From Pseudobacteroides sp. (GTDB lineage: Bacteria; Bacillota; Clostridia; Acetivibrionales; DSM-2933), in assembly GCF_036567765.1 (NCBI RefSeq), contig NZ_DATCTU010000008.1:24263-88262 (forward strand): a stretch of DNA of 64,000 nucleotides, read 5' to 3'. The translations under genes and the position numbers were made by a program. Shown here in pieces: positions 35,253 through 45,358 of this stretch (position 1 is the stretch's first letter; each line of letters starts with the position of its first letter). The notes below the pieces were generated by a model. It did no database searches. It saw nothing but the letters and a program-made list of their open reading frames with translations, and was not told the DNA's origin.

Positions 35253-36188
35253 CTAACCTCCAATAGCACTGTGTCCACCCACATCATTGCCCAAATCACA
35301 GGTGTAAACCCATTCAATAGCATCTCCCTGTTTTAACTGATAACGAGAACAGCCATAATTGGGAAACCAACCGTTGACCTTGTACATCCAGCCTGAAAGC
35401 TCTCCACAGTCAAACTCATAAAGATTACCTATACCCTCTATATAAGCACTATTGTATATGGGTGTATTTACAAATTCCATGTGTATCTTGTTCCCCTTCA
35501 TTTCCCTTAAAAGAACATTAAATACGCTCTCTCCCTCATAGAAAGCAACTTCTTTTTTCCCAAAGATAACACCATCACCAGGAACCAGTTCCACTTTTTC
35601 AGGGTCCAGCCGTTTTATATTCTTAAGAATGGTGTCACATCTCACAGTGAGCGTGCAGGTATGTATCTTATCTGATATATTTACATTTTGCGGTTCCACT
35701 GGAATAGGCTTACCCTTTGGCACTGGATTAGTGAGGTACTTATCTTTACCAGTATCAGAATCAATTTTCATTCCCTTTGATTGAGAATAACCTATATTAC
35801 CTGGCTCTACACTCTCTTTAGTACCTTTTGGAATTTCCGCAGTCAGATTAAGCTTTTCTTCTGAGGTAAGTAATCCCTTTTCTCCACTTGGCATACTCCT
35901 ATTTATGAGGACTGTTCTTGGTGTTGTGATACTCTTTACCAAGGGTGTATTTAAAGGCTTTGAGGAACCGTTTGGAGTATTGTTCGACGGTAATACAGTT
36001 GATATTTGGTCTGTATTAAGGATAGTATCAGGTCTGTTCGTTGATCCAGCTACAAGCTGGAATGGAGAACTTTTTGGGGTCTCATCAACATCTCCAGACC
36101 CCGGTGCGTTTCCGCCCTCAAAAAACGATATTACCAATACTGCGGCAATGATTAAAGTTATTAGGATTTTTACAGCATTTTTTTTCAT
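35253..36188 (-). CDS. Anchored DUF4430 protein
   Basis: The 311-residue protein has an N-terminal hydrophobic segment (about 8-25) that could be a signal peptide or membrane anchor. A long low-complexity Ser/Thr/Pro spacer (about 30-180) leads to one C-terminal DUF4430 domain (about 185-300) with the hallmark SGWMYKVNGWFPNYGCSRYQL and GDAIEWVYT. DUF4430 resembles the small C-terminal domain of transcobalamin/intrinsic factor. It follows an alpha/alpha-barrel SLH protein after 14 nt, so the two could form a split corrinoid-binding pair (inference). Confidence 0.75.
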   Translation of the reverse strand: MKKNAVKILITLIIAAVLVISFFEGGNAPGSGDVDETPKSSPFQLVAGSTNRPDTILNTDQISTVLPSNNTPNGSSKPLNTPLVKSITTPRTVLINRSMPSGEKGLLTSEEKLNLTAEIPKGTKESVEPGNIGYSQSKGMKIDSDTGKDKYLTNPVPKGKPIPVEPQNVNISDKIHTCTLTVRCDTILKNIKRLDPEKVELVPGDGVIFGKKEVAFYEGESVFNVLLREMKGNKIHMEFVNTPIYNSAYIEGIGNLYEFDCGELSGWMYKVNGWFPNYGCSRYQLKQGDAIEWVYTCDLGNDVGGHSAIGG

Positions 36189-36202
36189 TTATTATCACAC
36201 CA

Positions 36203-37837
36203 TTAAAGTAAATTTGCTTTTTCCAGCATTCTATAAAACATCTCTGCAATTTCACAACGCTTTATTGCTTTTTGAGGCAGTATTGCCAAATCATTTGAAG
36301 AAAGAATATCTTTACTGTAGCAGAAAGCCAGAGAACTCTGTGCCCAGTTACTGCTTTTTACATAGTCGCTAAACTGTGCAAGTATATCTCTTATCTCCCC
36401 AGCATCCGCACTTATATCCATTCCGCATAGCTTTGCCGTTCTTGCCATCATGGTCGCTGCTTCCTCTCTTGTAATTGTACTGGCAGGATTGAAACTGGCA
36501 ACTGAGGTACCGTTTACAATGCCGTATGCGTAGGCTGTATTCACATAGGAAATATACCACGATCCAGCCGGAACATCGTTAAACACATTATTTGACTTAG
36601 TAGGCAATCCCAATCCCTTCACAACAATGGTGGCAAACTCTGCACGGGTCATTGTAGCGTCAGGAACAAAATCCTTGTCAGTTTTTCCGTTTAGTATGCC
36701 TCGTGCTGCCAAATCTTCAATGGCTGGCTTATTTACATGGGTACTAATGTCAGCGAAGGTTTTACCGGATGCTTTCAAAGGCATGAATTTCACATCTGGA
36801 CTTTTATCCGGAAGTCCTTTCTCTACCTTAGCTACCCCATTATGGACTCCCTGGGATGCTGTTTCTTCGCTCATACGGTATAAGCTTTTTTTGCCATCTC
36901 TCATCCGCTGTGCGGCCACAAGTGCATAAAACGCCTGTTCTGTTGCCATTTGATTAAGTCCTTCCTTGCTGTAGGTATGAAGAAAACCGCCCTTCTTTAT
37001 ATAATAGGTCATAAGGTTATCAAATAAAGTATATCCGTTTTTCACAAACCTTTGGTCATCAAGTGAAATACCAAGCTCACATAGGGCAACAATAACCTGA
37101 GCCACGCTTTCTGAATTGGATGTCCCCCAGCTAAAGTATCCCCCTTCTTCCCCCTGCATTTTAGAAAGACATGCTATCGCTTTATCTATTGCAGCTGCCA
37201 CATCACTGCGATTTTGATATTTTGACAGGGCTTGCAAGGCCATAGCCGTGATATCCGGATCAGAACTTGTCCCGCTTAAATTAAAACCTCCATCTTCAAG
37301 CTGCTTGGATAATATTGCCTGGATGTACAAATCCCGTGTTGCCTGAGTTTTGGCACTACTGTTTGCTGGAACTTCATAGTTTCCGCTGTCAAGTGCAATC
37401 AGTGCCCATACAGGACCATTTATACCCTGCCAAATTGTCTTTTCGTAATCTCCCAATGCATTTAAAAGATTGTATCCTGCCACCTTTGCAGGGTCTTTTC
37501 CTATAGAGGTCAATGCCAAAATAACACGGGAATATTCGGTGTACTTCTTTAAATGAAGTACACCATTACATGCCTTTACATATGATTCCAAAGAGTCATA
37601 GTACGTATTATAATAGTTATCATCCACATGGAAGCCAGAACGTGACAGACCTAATATAACCCATTCGCCGCCAATAGAACCCACCTGAGGATTTTTTACT
37701 GTTTTAAGAAGGTATTCCGCTGTGTTATTAATAGCATCATCCAATATATCATTAGTTGAACCAAATGATGTAACAAAACAGCTTGAAATTATGATAATTA
37801 TGATAAATTGGACAATAGCCTTCATGGATTTTCTCAT
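36203..37837 (-). CDS. SLH surface protein with prenyltransferase/squalene-cyclase-like barrel
   Basis: This 544-residue protein has a signal peptide to about residue 26. An alpha/alpha-barrel of repeated helical pairs (about 30-320) follows, with repeats such as DGGFNLSGTSSDPDITAMALQAL and EGGYFSWGTSNSESVAQVIVAL. These resemble terpenoid-cyclase/transcobalamin repeats, without the Asp-rich cyclase motif. Three SLH modules (about 360-544; TRAEFATIVVKGLGL, TREEAATMMARTAKL) anchor it to the cell wall. In animal cobalamin carriers the same fold holds the corrinoid with a DUF4430-like domain, which is supplied here by the next gene. Confidence 0.82.
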   Translation of the reverse strand: MRKSMKAIVQFIIIIIISSCFVTSFGSTNDILDDAINNTAEYLLKTVKNPQVGSIGGEWVILGLSRSGFHVDDNYYNTYYDSLESYVKACNGVLHLKKYTEYSRVILALTSIGKDPAKVAGYNLLNALGDYEKTIWQGINGPVWALIALDSGNYEVPANSSAKTQATRDLYIQAILSKQLEDGGFNLSGTSSDPDITAMALQALSKYQNRSDVAAAIDKAIACLSKMQGEEGGYFSWGTSNSESVAQVIVALCELGISLDDQRFVKNGYTLFDNLMTYYIKKGGFLHTYSKEGLNQMATEQAFYALVAAQRMRDGKKSLYRMSEETASQGVHNGVAKVEKGLPDKSPDVKFMPLKASGKTFADISTHVNKPAIEDLAARGILNGKTDKDFVPDATMTRAEFATIVVKGLGLPTKSNNVFNDVPAGSWYISYVNTAYAYGIVNGTSVASFNPASTITREEAATMMARTAKLCGMDISADAGEIRDILAQFSDYVKSSNWAQSSLAFCYSKDILSSNDLAILPQKAIKRCEIAEMFYRMLEKANLL

Positions 37838-37868
37838 AACTTGTTATTCCTTTCCTTTATCATACCCC

Positions 37869-40800
37869 TTAATCATGCCTTAGCAAATTGTAGAGAACCT
37901 GAACCATCTGGGAACGGGTCATAGTATCTTTCGGCTTTACAAGCATATTGTTTCCAACGACTGCACCACTTGACACAAATGTCTCAATGGCAGTCTTTGC
38001 GTAGTCTGAAATTTCCGAAATATCCTTATAGCTTTTAAGATTCTTGCCTTCTAACGCTTCTGGAAGTTTGCCGAGCTTTAAAAGAGTATTGTATAGTAGT
38101 GTAAACATGTCTTGCCTACTTATGCTGCTTTCCGGCCTAAACATGTTTCCTCCCACTCCCTTTGCAATTCCAAGTCTTTTTGCCGCTGCAAGATATTTAG
38201 TATAATATGTTTTTCCTGCGTCAGTAAAGTTGGCAGTAGTATTTTCAGCAACATTTTCATCAGTATTTATATCATAGGCACTCATGAGCATAACTATAAA
38301 CTGCCCCCTTGTAAGAATTCCTTCAGGGTTGAACTTATTATTGCCGATTCCTTTCGCAATTCCACGTGCAGTACAGAAAACCACCGCATCCTTGTACCAA
38401 CCTGTATCATTAACATCAATAAAGGTAGCTTTGTTATAACCAACAGCATATTTTCCTAATGAATTTACACTAAAATATACTGCTCCTGCTGATGAGTTAT
38501 AAATGCCGGATATTGTTTTAACTCTTTCCGAATCATCAATACTGCATGCTACAACAGCGTTTTTATCTTCACCTGCCCCTAAAACATATGGCATTTTTAT
38601 ATTGATATTACCGTTTAAGCTTGATATTTTTTTGTTACCGGCATTAATAGAGATATCCTTTACTGGACGGATGCCAACCAAATCCTTTATTTCTTTACTA
38701 GGTTTATTGATATCTACCTTGGAAATTGAAATGGTAATATCCTTGCTATCAGCAGAAGTGATGATACTGTCAATTGCTTTCCTGTCAAATGTCAGATATC
38801 CCAAATCCGTCCTTATTTCCAATAACATATTTTTTGCATTGCCAAGCAAACCTACGGCAGAATATGGTATTGTGAGATTTAACCCCCTTATATCCTTTCG
38901 AGAAATTAAGGTAATCGATGCTATATTACTTTTATTAGTTTGACCTGATGAAATAGACTTTTTGAAATTGTCCAAACTGTCTCCAGAAAGGATACCGATT
39001 GCTTTCCCTCTTTTTTCATCATATACTGTTATTACTTTAGTATCCGGAACCATATCAGGTCCGGTAGAAATTTCTGTACCTGGAATTTTTGTAGGTTCGT
39101 TGGTTATACTATTTTGAGGACTTGTATTTACATTGCTGCTGTTTGAAGCAACGGTAATTGTCACAGGCTGAGGCCTTACAAGCAAACGCTGTCCCAGGCT
39201 GTCCGATTTTTCTGCTGATAACACATATGTACCGGGGTTGTCTATTTTTATCTTTGCTTTACCTTGACTGTCGGTAGTTAAAAATTTATCTCCTACCTTA
39301 TAGGGCTCATTATTTACATAAATTGTAGCACCTGATACAGGTTCTTTTGAAGTTGCTCCGGATTGGTTTCCTGACATATCAGTCTTAATACCGTTTAATG
39401 TAATTGTAACCTCTTCCCCGGGAACCATGGCCGTTTTGTCTGTTTGAATCTTTGAATATACCGTGTCGAAACCGGTTCCATAATACCAGACAATTTCATC
39501 GCCGTCCTTTATTTCAGTTGCTTGACAACCAACATTTGGCATATGATCATTTACCCTGTACATCCAGCCTGAAGTACCACTCTGATCAAATTCACTTTCT
39601 CCGTTGATCATTGCAATATACAGGCTCCAGCCATAATCCTGCAATTCATATTTGATATTTGCACTATTGAGTGCCTTTACCAGTGCATGTGCCACCGTAG
39701 GATGTTTGAATTTGTCTATTCCCCAACCGGTGGAAGAAGCTGCCGAAGAACCTGTAGGCTTTGTCAGGTAAGAATTCAAGTCAAATATATCAGTCTTTAT
39801 GCTCGTTCTTGGTAAAATTGTATTATTATACCCTTCTACTCTTAAATAAACTGTTGCTTCGTTTTTTTGTTCCACAGTGGGAGTAGTATTATTTGATGCA
39901 ACATTCAAATCAAAAACGGAACATATTTGCTTATTTTCTTTTAAATATGCAATAATTTGTACTGTTCCTTGAGCTACAGCCGTTACTAATCCATCCTGGG
40001 TAATTTTTGCAATTTCATTATTAGAGCTGCTCCATAAGACATCTTTCCCTTGAACAGTATTACCGGATCCATCTAAAACCGAAGAATTTAACTTTAGAGT
40101 ATCCCCTATTTTTATAGTATTGGTTGAAGAGGAAATTTTTATGCTGATTTTACTGGTATCATTGAATTTGATGATATCCTTAGTACCCGAACCGCCCAAA
40201 ATATATATTGAATCATTAACCCTTTGGGCTGCTGATTCAATTTTTTGTGATGGAAGATAAGAAACCGGCTCTATAGTATTATTTGTAGGGTTAAATTTGA
40301 ATATATGATATAGAGTACCCAATGTTGAATAAAAATCATACCCAAAAGTAGAAACTCTACCGCCAAATAGGTATAGCTCCCCGTTTAGTTCCGCAGCAGA
40401 AGAATTGCATAGAGGCATAAAATCTTTAACTTTCAAAACAGGCTTGGTGTTAGAATCTAAATCAATCATTAAAACATCGGAATTATCATTCCCACCAAAA
40501 ACATATATTTTATGGCCAGATGCAGCGACAGTGCAATCGGTAAATTTCCAGTAGTTTTCATCTTCATTACGTATACTAGCTATGCTTACTGATTTTTGCA
40601 TATCAGAGGGATCAAATTCTATTATTTCAACAGAAGACTTTATTCCATCAGAATTAGCAACAGAATATTCATACCTTAAGGGAAAGTATATTTTACCGTC
40701 AATACTTAAGGATGAGTGGTTTAAAAAGTCATAATATGTAATATTTTTTTCACTAAATCCGGGTAGTATACCCATATCTGTAATACTGTTATTCTTTTCA

Positions 40801-43235
40801 TCATACTTATATACTTCTATTTTATTGGTAGAGTCTTCGTTAGTACTCCGCCCCAGGATAAATATTCCGTTATTTGACTCACCGACAACGAATTTGTCCT
40901 TGGCCCAGGGTAAACTCTCCGTTGGATTTTCCAATTTATTTATGACATTTTTTACTGGATCAAAGCATCTAATTTCATTTTCTTTAAAAATATATATTTT
41001 CCCATCCAACACAGCTGTAGATCCATTATCACATGATATATCAAGACCCGGTTCTACTCCAGTTAATGAATATGGGCTATCGGTAGCTACAGTAATTGTT
41101 TTTGCAATGTAGTTTACTTCATTATATGCAACAAACAATTTGTATTCACCTGGAGGTGCATCAAGGCTAAGATCCGCTTCTCCATTTATATCGGTAGTTT
41201 GTAATTGAAACGCACTATTTCCTGTATCATCCAAATTTTCATATTTATAATATCCAAATTTTATAGGAGCACCGCTTAGAGGCTTCCCATCTGCCGTAAC
41301 ACTCAGCTTAAAGCTCTCTTTTGGCTTTACTGTATCTTTACAGCTTATTTTGATCTCGGGTAATTTAACCTTTATGTTTTTAGAGGTGAGTTCTTTTATG
41401 TTGCCGTTTTGGTCATACTCCGGGTTTCCATATTCATTTGTCTTTGCAGCTATAATTTTATGAATTCCCGCTTTATTTATTTTTGTCTTCAGTACACCAT
41501 TTGCATCGGTAAGATCAATGTAAGTATTACCACACTCCAATATTATCCATTTGTCTTTTAATGGTTGACCCTTGCCATCAATTAATTTTAATGTAAAATC
41601 TTCTCCCGAATTAACCTCATCCGGTATGATTAATTGTGAAAACTCATATTCTTCTTTGGAAAACTCATAAATATTCTTTTTACCGTCTAACTGCCTTAAG
41701 TACTGAGCCAGTGCATAGACTGCCTGTTCTGTAGCCATCGAAATACTTCCGGACTCAGTCTTCTGCCAATTGAAGGTGCCGTCCTCATTCTGAAGGCTTA
41801 ATATATAGCTGATGAGGTTACCATGTGCCTTTGTAAACTCGGCAGATTGGGGGTCCTTTCCGTTAAAGCTCAGTCCCATAAGTACTTGTGCTGACGTATT
41901 TACATTGCTTTCCTTAGACCATGCTCCTGCTCCAAAACCTCCATCTTCACCCTGTCTATCTGCCCAAGCTGAAATTACGTTATCTACCGCTGTTTTTACT
42001 TCAGTTTTTTTATCATAATATCTGCCCAGTGCTGTCAAAACAAAGCCTACACCGTCTTCTCCTCCCTTAGGATTAGCCAGTGTAACAAGCTTATTTATAA
42101 TATCATCCCTTGTAAAGCCAGCATCCTCAGGTATTTCATAGTTCACAGCATCCAGTGCCAAAAGCCCAAAAGGCGTTGTATAAATACCGCCTTGAGTAGA
42201 TACATTTTTCATGTCACTCAATCGGCACAGTTCGTCCAGAAGATTTCTTCCGTTTACATTTGTTGGATCACCACCAGCTGCAAGAATACCAAGGATGTAT
42301 TTTCCATACTGTCCTGAGTTACCAGAAGGCATATCCCCATCTAAAATACCTTGAAGATATGAATCAGGTGCTTTTTTATCACAACCATTTATTCCAATTG
42401 CCATCCAGTGCTTCTGGTAGTTAAAACTTGTATCATCAAATTTCTCAATCAGCTTGTCGGACGCTCTTTCCAGAGCCGATACAATTGCCTGTCGGCTTAC
42501 TGTATAGCCAATGCTCGGGTTGGATTCCAAAACGGTTATTTTTTCTGTTGTTCTAACCAGTAAAGGATAATTATTTTCTCTATTTTGACTAATTTCTATT
42601 GTATAATCACCTGCTGCATCAGGAACAGTTATAACTGCCTGTCCGTTTTCATCAGTTAAATAGGTTTTATCACTCAGCTTTATTTGTGCACCACTGATTT
42701 TAGTCGTGACATTGGAATTTGTGTTCCAGTCAAAATACTTCGCCTGAATTGATACAGTTAAATTTGAGCCTTTTACAATATTTGTGTCGGATAATATGAT
42801 TTGTGGTAAATAAGTTTGAGGCGAAAAGCCACCATAATAAACTACAATATTATCTCCGGTATTAACATTGCAAGTATCCATGGATATGCTGGATTCGGTA
42901 TTGTTTACAGCATACATCCAGCCATCAAAACCACCAAAAATGCCTGCCGAGATGTTATTGATTGAAGATACATATTTTCCAAACTGTGAGTCGGTAGCAA
43001 CTATAGGAATATTGTTGTTTGAAAGAAGTTCATATACAGCCTCATATACTGTTGTTTTATTTGTGGTATAGTTTTCACCGGTACTTATAATAGTGCTGCT
43101 GATACCTTCAACCCTTATATTTACCGCTTTCGATTCACGTAGGGCAGTAGTGTCTGCAAACACATTACCCATTCCCGAAAACAAGTTTAGAAAAATACAT
43201 AAAATTAGTAATATTGGACTAAATCTCTTAAACAT
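37869..43235 (-). CDS. Giant SLH surface protein: DUF4430, alpha/alpha-barrel, kelch, Ig-like, DUF4430
   Basis: The 1788-residue protein has a signal peptide (to about 28), then DUF4430 copy 1 (about 38-125; FGGFDGWMYAVNN), an Ig-like unit and a prenyltransferase-like alpha/alpha-barrel (about 245-540; EDGGFGAGAWSKESNVNTSAQ). Further Ig-like units, a kelch propeller (about 740-1045; KIYVFGGNDNSDV, SIYILGGSGTKDI) and a Big_2 domain (about 1045-1130) follow. DUF4430 copy 2 (about 1145-1260; TSGWMYRVNDHMPNVGC), an Ig-like unit and a linker lead to three SLH modules (about 1595-1788). The DUF4430-barrel combination parallels intrinsic factor. Second gene after the cobalamin riboswitch. Domain limits are approximate. 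Confidence 0.82.
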   Translation of the reverse strand: MFKRFSPILLILCIFLNLFSGMGNVFADTTALRESKAVNIRVEGISSTIISTGENYTTNKTTVYEAVYELLSNNNIPIVATDSQFGKYVSSINNISAGIFGGFDGWMYAVNNTESSISMDTCNVNTGDNIVVYYGGFSPQTYLPQIILSDTNIVKGSNLTVSIQAKYFDWNTNSNVTTKISGAQIKLSDKTYLTDENGQAVITVPDAAGDYTIEISQNRENNYPLLVRTTEKITVLESNPSIGYTVSRQAIVSALERASDKLIEKFDDTSFNYQKHWMAIGINGCDKKAPDSYLQGILDGDMPSGNSGQYGKYILGILAAGGDPTNVNGRNLLDELCRLSDMKNVSTQGGIYTTPFGLLALDAVNYEIPEDAGFTRDDIINKLVTLANPKGGEDGVGFVLTALGRYYDKKTEVKTAVDNVISAWADRQGEDGGFGAGAWSKESNVNTSAQVLMGLSFNGKDPQSAEFTKAHGNLISYILSLQNEDGTFNWQKTESGSISMATEQAVYALAQYLRQLDGKKNIYEFSKEEYEFSQLIIPDEVNSGEDFTLKLIDGKGQPLKDKWIILECGNTYIDLTDANGVLKTKINKAGIHKIIAAKTNEYGNPEYDQNGNIKELTSKNIKVKLPEIKISCKDTVKPKESFKLSVTADGKPLSGAPIKFGYYKYENLDDTGNSAFQLQTTDINGEADLSLDAPPGEYKLFVAYNEVNYIAKTITVATDSPYSLTGVEPGLDISCDNGSTAVLDGKIYIFKENEIRCFDPVKNVINKLENPTESLPWAKDKFVVGESNNGIFILGRSTNEDSTNKIEVYKYDEKNNSITDMGILPGFSEKNITYYDFLNHSSLSIDGKIYFPLRYEYSVANSDGIKSSVEIIEFDPSDMQKSVSIASIRNEDENYWKFTDCTVAASGHKIYVFGGNDNSDVLMIDLDSNTKPVLKVKDFMPLCNSSAAELNGELYLFGGRVSTFGYDFYSTLGTLYHIFKFNPTNNTIEPVSYLPSQKIESAAQRVNDSIYILGGSGTKDIIKFNDTSKISIKISSSTNTIKIGDTLKLNSSVLDGSGNTVQGKDVLWSSSNNEIAKITQDGLVTAVAQGTVQIIAYLKENKQICSVFDLNVASNNTTPTVEQKNEATVYLRVEGYNNTILPRTSIKTDIFDLNSYLTKPTGSSAASSTGWGIDKFKHPTVAHALVKALNSANIKYELQDYGWSLYIAMINGESEFDQSGTSGWMYRVNDHMPNVGCQATEIKDGDEIVWYYGTGFDTVYSKIQTDKTAMVPGEEVTITLNGIKTDMSGNQSGATSKEPVSGATIYVNNEPYKVGDKFLTTDSQGKAKIKIDNPGTYVLSAEKSDSLGQRLLVRPQPVTITVASNSSNVNTSPQNSITNEPTKIPGTEISTGPDMVPDTKVITVYDEKRGKAIGILSGDSLDNFKKSISSGQTNKSNIASITLISRKDIRGLNLTIPYSAVGLLGNAKNMLLEIRTDLGYLTFDRKAIDSIITSADSKDITISISKVDINKPSKEIKDLVGIRPVKDISINAGNKKISSLNGNINIKMPYVLGAGEDKNAVVACSIDDSERVKTISGIYNSSAGAVYFSVNSLGKYAVGYNKATFIDVNDTGWYKDAVVFCTARGIAKGIGNNKFNPEGILTRGQFIVMLMSAYDINTDENVAENTTANFTDAGKTYYTKYLAAAKRLGIAKGVGGNMFRPESSISRQDMFTLLYNTLLKLGKLPEALEGKNLKSYKDISEISDYAKTAIETFVSSGAVVGNNMLVKPKDTMTRSQMVQVLYNLLRHD

Positions 43236-43285
43236 TTTTTTAATCTCCCCTATTTCTTCTATCTTTAAATATAAATTGTTTTAGA

Positions 43286-43398
43286 GGTTAAGGAATGCCT
43301 TAGTAATAAATTCAAATTCTCAAGGACAAAATCCCAACGACGATTTAACGGGTTTTGGACGATGAGAAGTTGATATTATTTCTTAGCCATTCCTAACC
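43286..43398. repeat. Long imperfect inverted repeat (about 50-bp arms)
   Basis: The left arm starts GGTTAAGGAATGCCTTAG at 43286. The inverted right arm starts GGTTAGGAATGGCTAAG at 43398. The two can be aligned through about 50 positions, including TTCTCA and CAAAA-CCC blocks. It lies in the gap between two genes of the riboswitch operon and would form a large hairpin in the mRNA. It may be a MITE-like insertion or an internal attenuator. Confidence 0.55.
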
Positions 43399-43447
43399 TG
43401 TGAATTTCCAATGTGTTGGTTAACTTCTAAAACTTTTTCATGTCATA

Positions 43448-44752
43448 TTATTTGATTCCGTATACCATACCCGAATCATTTCCAAATACCACATAATCGC
43501 CTGATGCTGCCATACCTTGCAATATATAATTGCTCGAAGCATATTCCCACATTTTTGTAGATGTGGTACTTCCATTATCCCTTACGCAGTATGCCTTGCC
43601 ACTGGAACCATTTGTAGTAAAATATAGATATGTATAAGCACCGTTATTATAAGCTATAACAGAAGATTGAATACCTCCGGCAGTAGTACCGTATGTCCAT
43701 TGTTGATTTCCGCTTGCATCGTAACAATACAGGGTTCCTGTAGTGAAGCTTCCTGTACCTACGTATATTCTATTGCCAATTCTCACTGGGGTTGAGGTTG
43801 AGTATCCGATATTTTTATTCCATTGATGTGTAAGAACACCTGTAGACGTATTTATTGTTAAATCCCAGAGATAACCGCCTTTTGTTGTAAAATACGCATG
43901 GTTGCCAGATGAATAATAGCAAATAGAGGAACGTACTTCTGCTGCAGTTACTTGATAAGTTTGTAAATCAAATGCCTGTATTCCTACTGTTGCACTATTC
44001 TGATCCACTTCTGTTCCTGTTGTCTTATTTAAAACATGTATATAGGAATCATCATCACCAAAAATTACATAATTACCAGCCACTGCAGCTCCTGCCCAAT
44101 AAAACCCATTTCCTGCAGTTGAGCCGGAACGATTGGTAGCTGTATATGTCCAGGTTCTTGCACCTGTACTTGCATTAACACAATAATATTTACCATATAC
44201 ACCGCTTACCCAGCTTCCGAAATAAAGATTTCCATTATCATATGTTACAGGCGTAGTAGGCTGAAGATTATCAGCGATAGTTACAAGGGTAGTAACTGTA
44301 GGGGAAGCATTTCCAAGGTTACTGATCTTTTTAACCAAGATGCTTGAGCTTTGTTTTACCGGTACATATATATTAGTGCCATCCGAAGCAGGTGTATCTA
44401 GATGGAAGGAACTTTCATTGCTTATCTGTATATTCCATATAATACTTCCGGTTGATTTACTCAGTTTATATAATTTAACATCAGTAGAACCACTTGCTAC
44501 CACATAGGTATAGTCTCCAATAATTATTGGCACAGTATCAATCCCGTAATAGGAACCTGCCTGGGTAGTTTGAGACCACACGTCAGTTCCTGTAGGATTT
44601 GTAGTATCAATTCTAGGGCTGTCAATTGCTACTCCTGAATTAGCGGTATCATTTTGAAATTTTAGCCAATCAGTAGCAAATGCTAAATTTACCATAGCAG
44701 AAACTACAAGAAATATTATCAAAGACGATGCTGCAATTTTGCTCTTTTTCAT
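43448..44752 (-). CDS. Secreted PQQ/quinoprotein-like beta-propeller protein
   Basis: The 434-residue protein has a signal peptide (to about residue 27) and a series of WD/PQQ-like blades: KLYKLSKSTGSIIWNIQI, YYCVNASTGARTWTYTA, IHVLNKTTGTEVD and LYCYDASGNQQWTYGTTAGG. No enzyme residues or anchor are visible. It is the first gene behind a cobalamin riboswitch and terminator, so its expression should drop when cobalamin is present. A surface role in corrinoid capture is an inference from the operon. The start is ATG 44752 with AGGAGG 8 nt upstream. Confidence 0.78.
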   Translation of the reverse strand: MKKSKIAASSLIIFLVVSAMVNLAFATDWLKFQNDTANSGVAIDSPRIDTTNPTGTDVWSQTTQAGSYYGIDTVPIIIGDYTYVVASGSTDVKLYKLSKSTGSIIWNIQISNESSFHLDTPASDGTNIYVPVKQSSSILVKKISNLGNASPTVTTLVTIADNLQPTTPVTYDNGNLYFGSWVSGVYGKYYCVNASTGARTWTYTATNRSGSTAGNGFYWAGAAVAGNYVIFGDDDSYIHVLNKTTGTEVDQNSATVGIQAFDLQTYQVTAAEVRSSICYYSSGNHAYFTTKGGYLWDLTINTSTGVLTHQWNKNIGYSTSTPVRIGNRIYVGTGSFTTGTLYCYDASGNQQWTYGTTAGGIQSSVIAYNNGAYTYLYFTTNGSSGKAYCVRDNGSTTSTKMWEYASSNYILQGMAASGDYVVFGNDSGMVYGIK

Positions 44753-44891
44753 CAAAGATTCCTCCTTTAATTGTTTTGATGTTTTTAGTTATAATTAAAA
44801 AATAACTTCCGCTATAAATTTCGCTTATGTGATTACTTAACTCGTCAACACACGCTCAAAAACGGAATTAATTTTTCAATCATACCTTAGT

Positions 44892-44930
44892 AAAAATAAA
44901 AACCTCTTAACGATTTAATCGCCAAGAGGC
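44892..44930 (-). terminator. Riboswitch expression-platform terminator
   Basis: The minus-strand RNA forms CCUCUUGGCGAU / AUCGUUAAGAGG with a UAA loop, followed by a U-rich tract. It stands between the cobalamin riboswitch and the propeller gene, the normal place for a terminator that forms when ligand is bound. Confidence 0.8.
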
Positions 44931-45007
44931 TACGTATACCCGGAAAAATAATATATAAGCATACATAAACACCTCCCTATCGCTCGTAGAGTTAATGGTG
45001 GTACAAA

Positions 45008-45178
45008 TCAGGCAGGTCTTCTGACTCAAGCATCATCACCCTTACAACCTTCCCGGTTTCCAGTGGTATTTTGTAAGGACTCATCTTATACAGCGGCGGG
45101 ACCGCGTGGGACTTTCACCCAACTTCCCTTTTAACCAATTGAGGCTTTTAACTAAAAGCACAATTGGCACCTGTTTTT
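45008..45178 (-). ncRNA. Cobalamin (adenosylcobalamin-type) riboswitch
   Basis: Read on the minus strand, the expected conserved blocks occur in order. They are ACAGGTGCC near the 5-prime end, GGGAAGTTGGGTGAAAGTCC, CACGCGGTCCCGCCGCTGTA, the B12-box-like CCACTGGAAACCGGGAAGG and the closing GAGTCAGAAGACCTGCC. It precedes a terminator and the operon of DUF4430/SLH proteins and the ECF importer. Ligand binding should switch the operon off. Confidence 0.93.
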
Positions 45179-45358
45179 TAATATTTAGTTTTCAACTTCA
45201 TTGTATTTCATTTTTAAAGTAACGTCAATCTTTATTAAATACTCTTGTTGATTCTAAAAAATCTTTAATCCTTAAGTCACTTACCACCGGCATAGCCTTT
45301 TCTATTCACTCCAGCATAGCTGCTTCCAGTTCTGCAGTACCTGCAGTTTTTTCATAGA

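Noticed and set aside
37837..37869. True squalene or terpenoid cyclase activity for the alpha/alpha-barrel proteins
   Set aside because: The proteins are secreted and SLH-anchored and lack the catalytic Asp-rich motif; the fold is used by cobalamin carriers as well.
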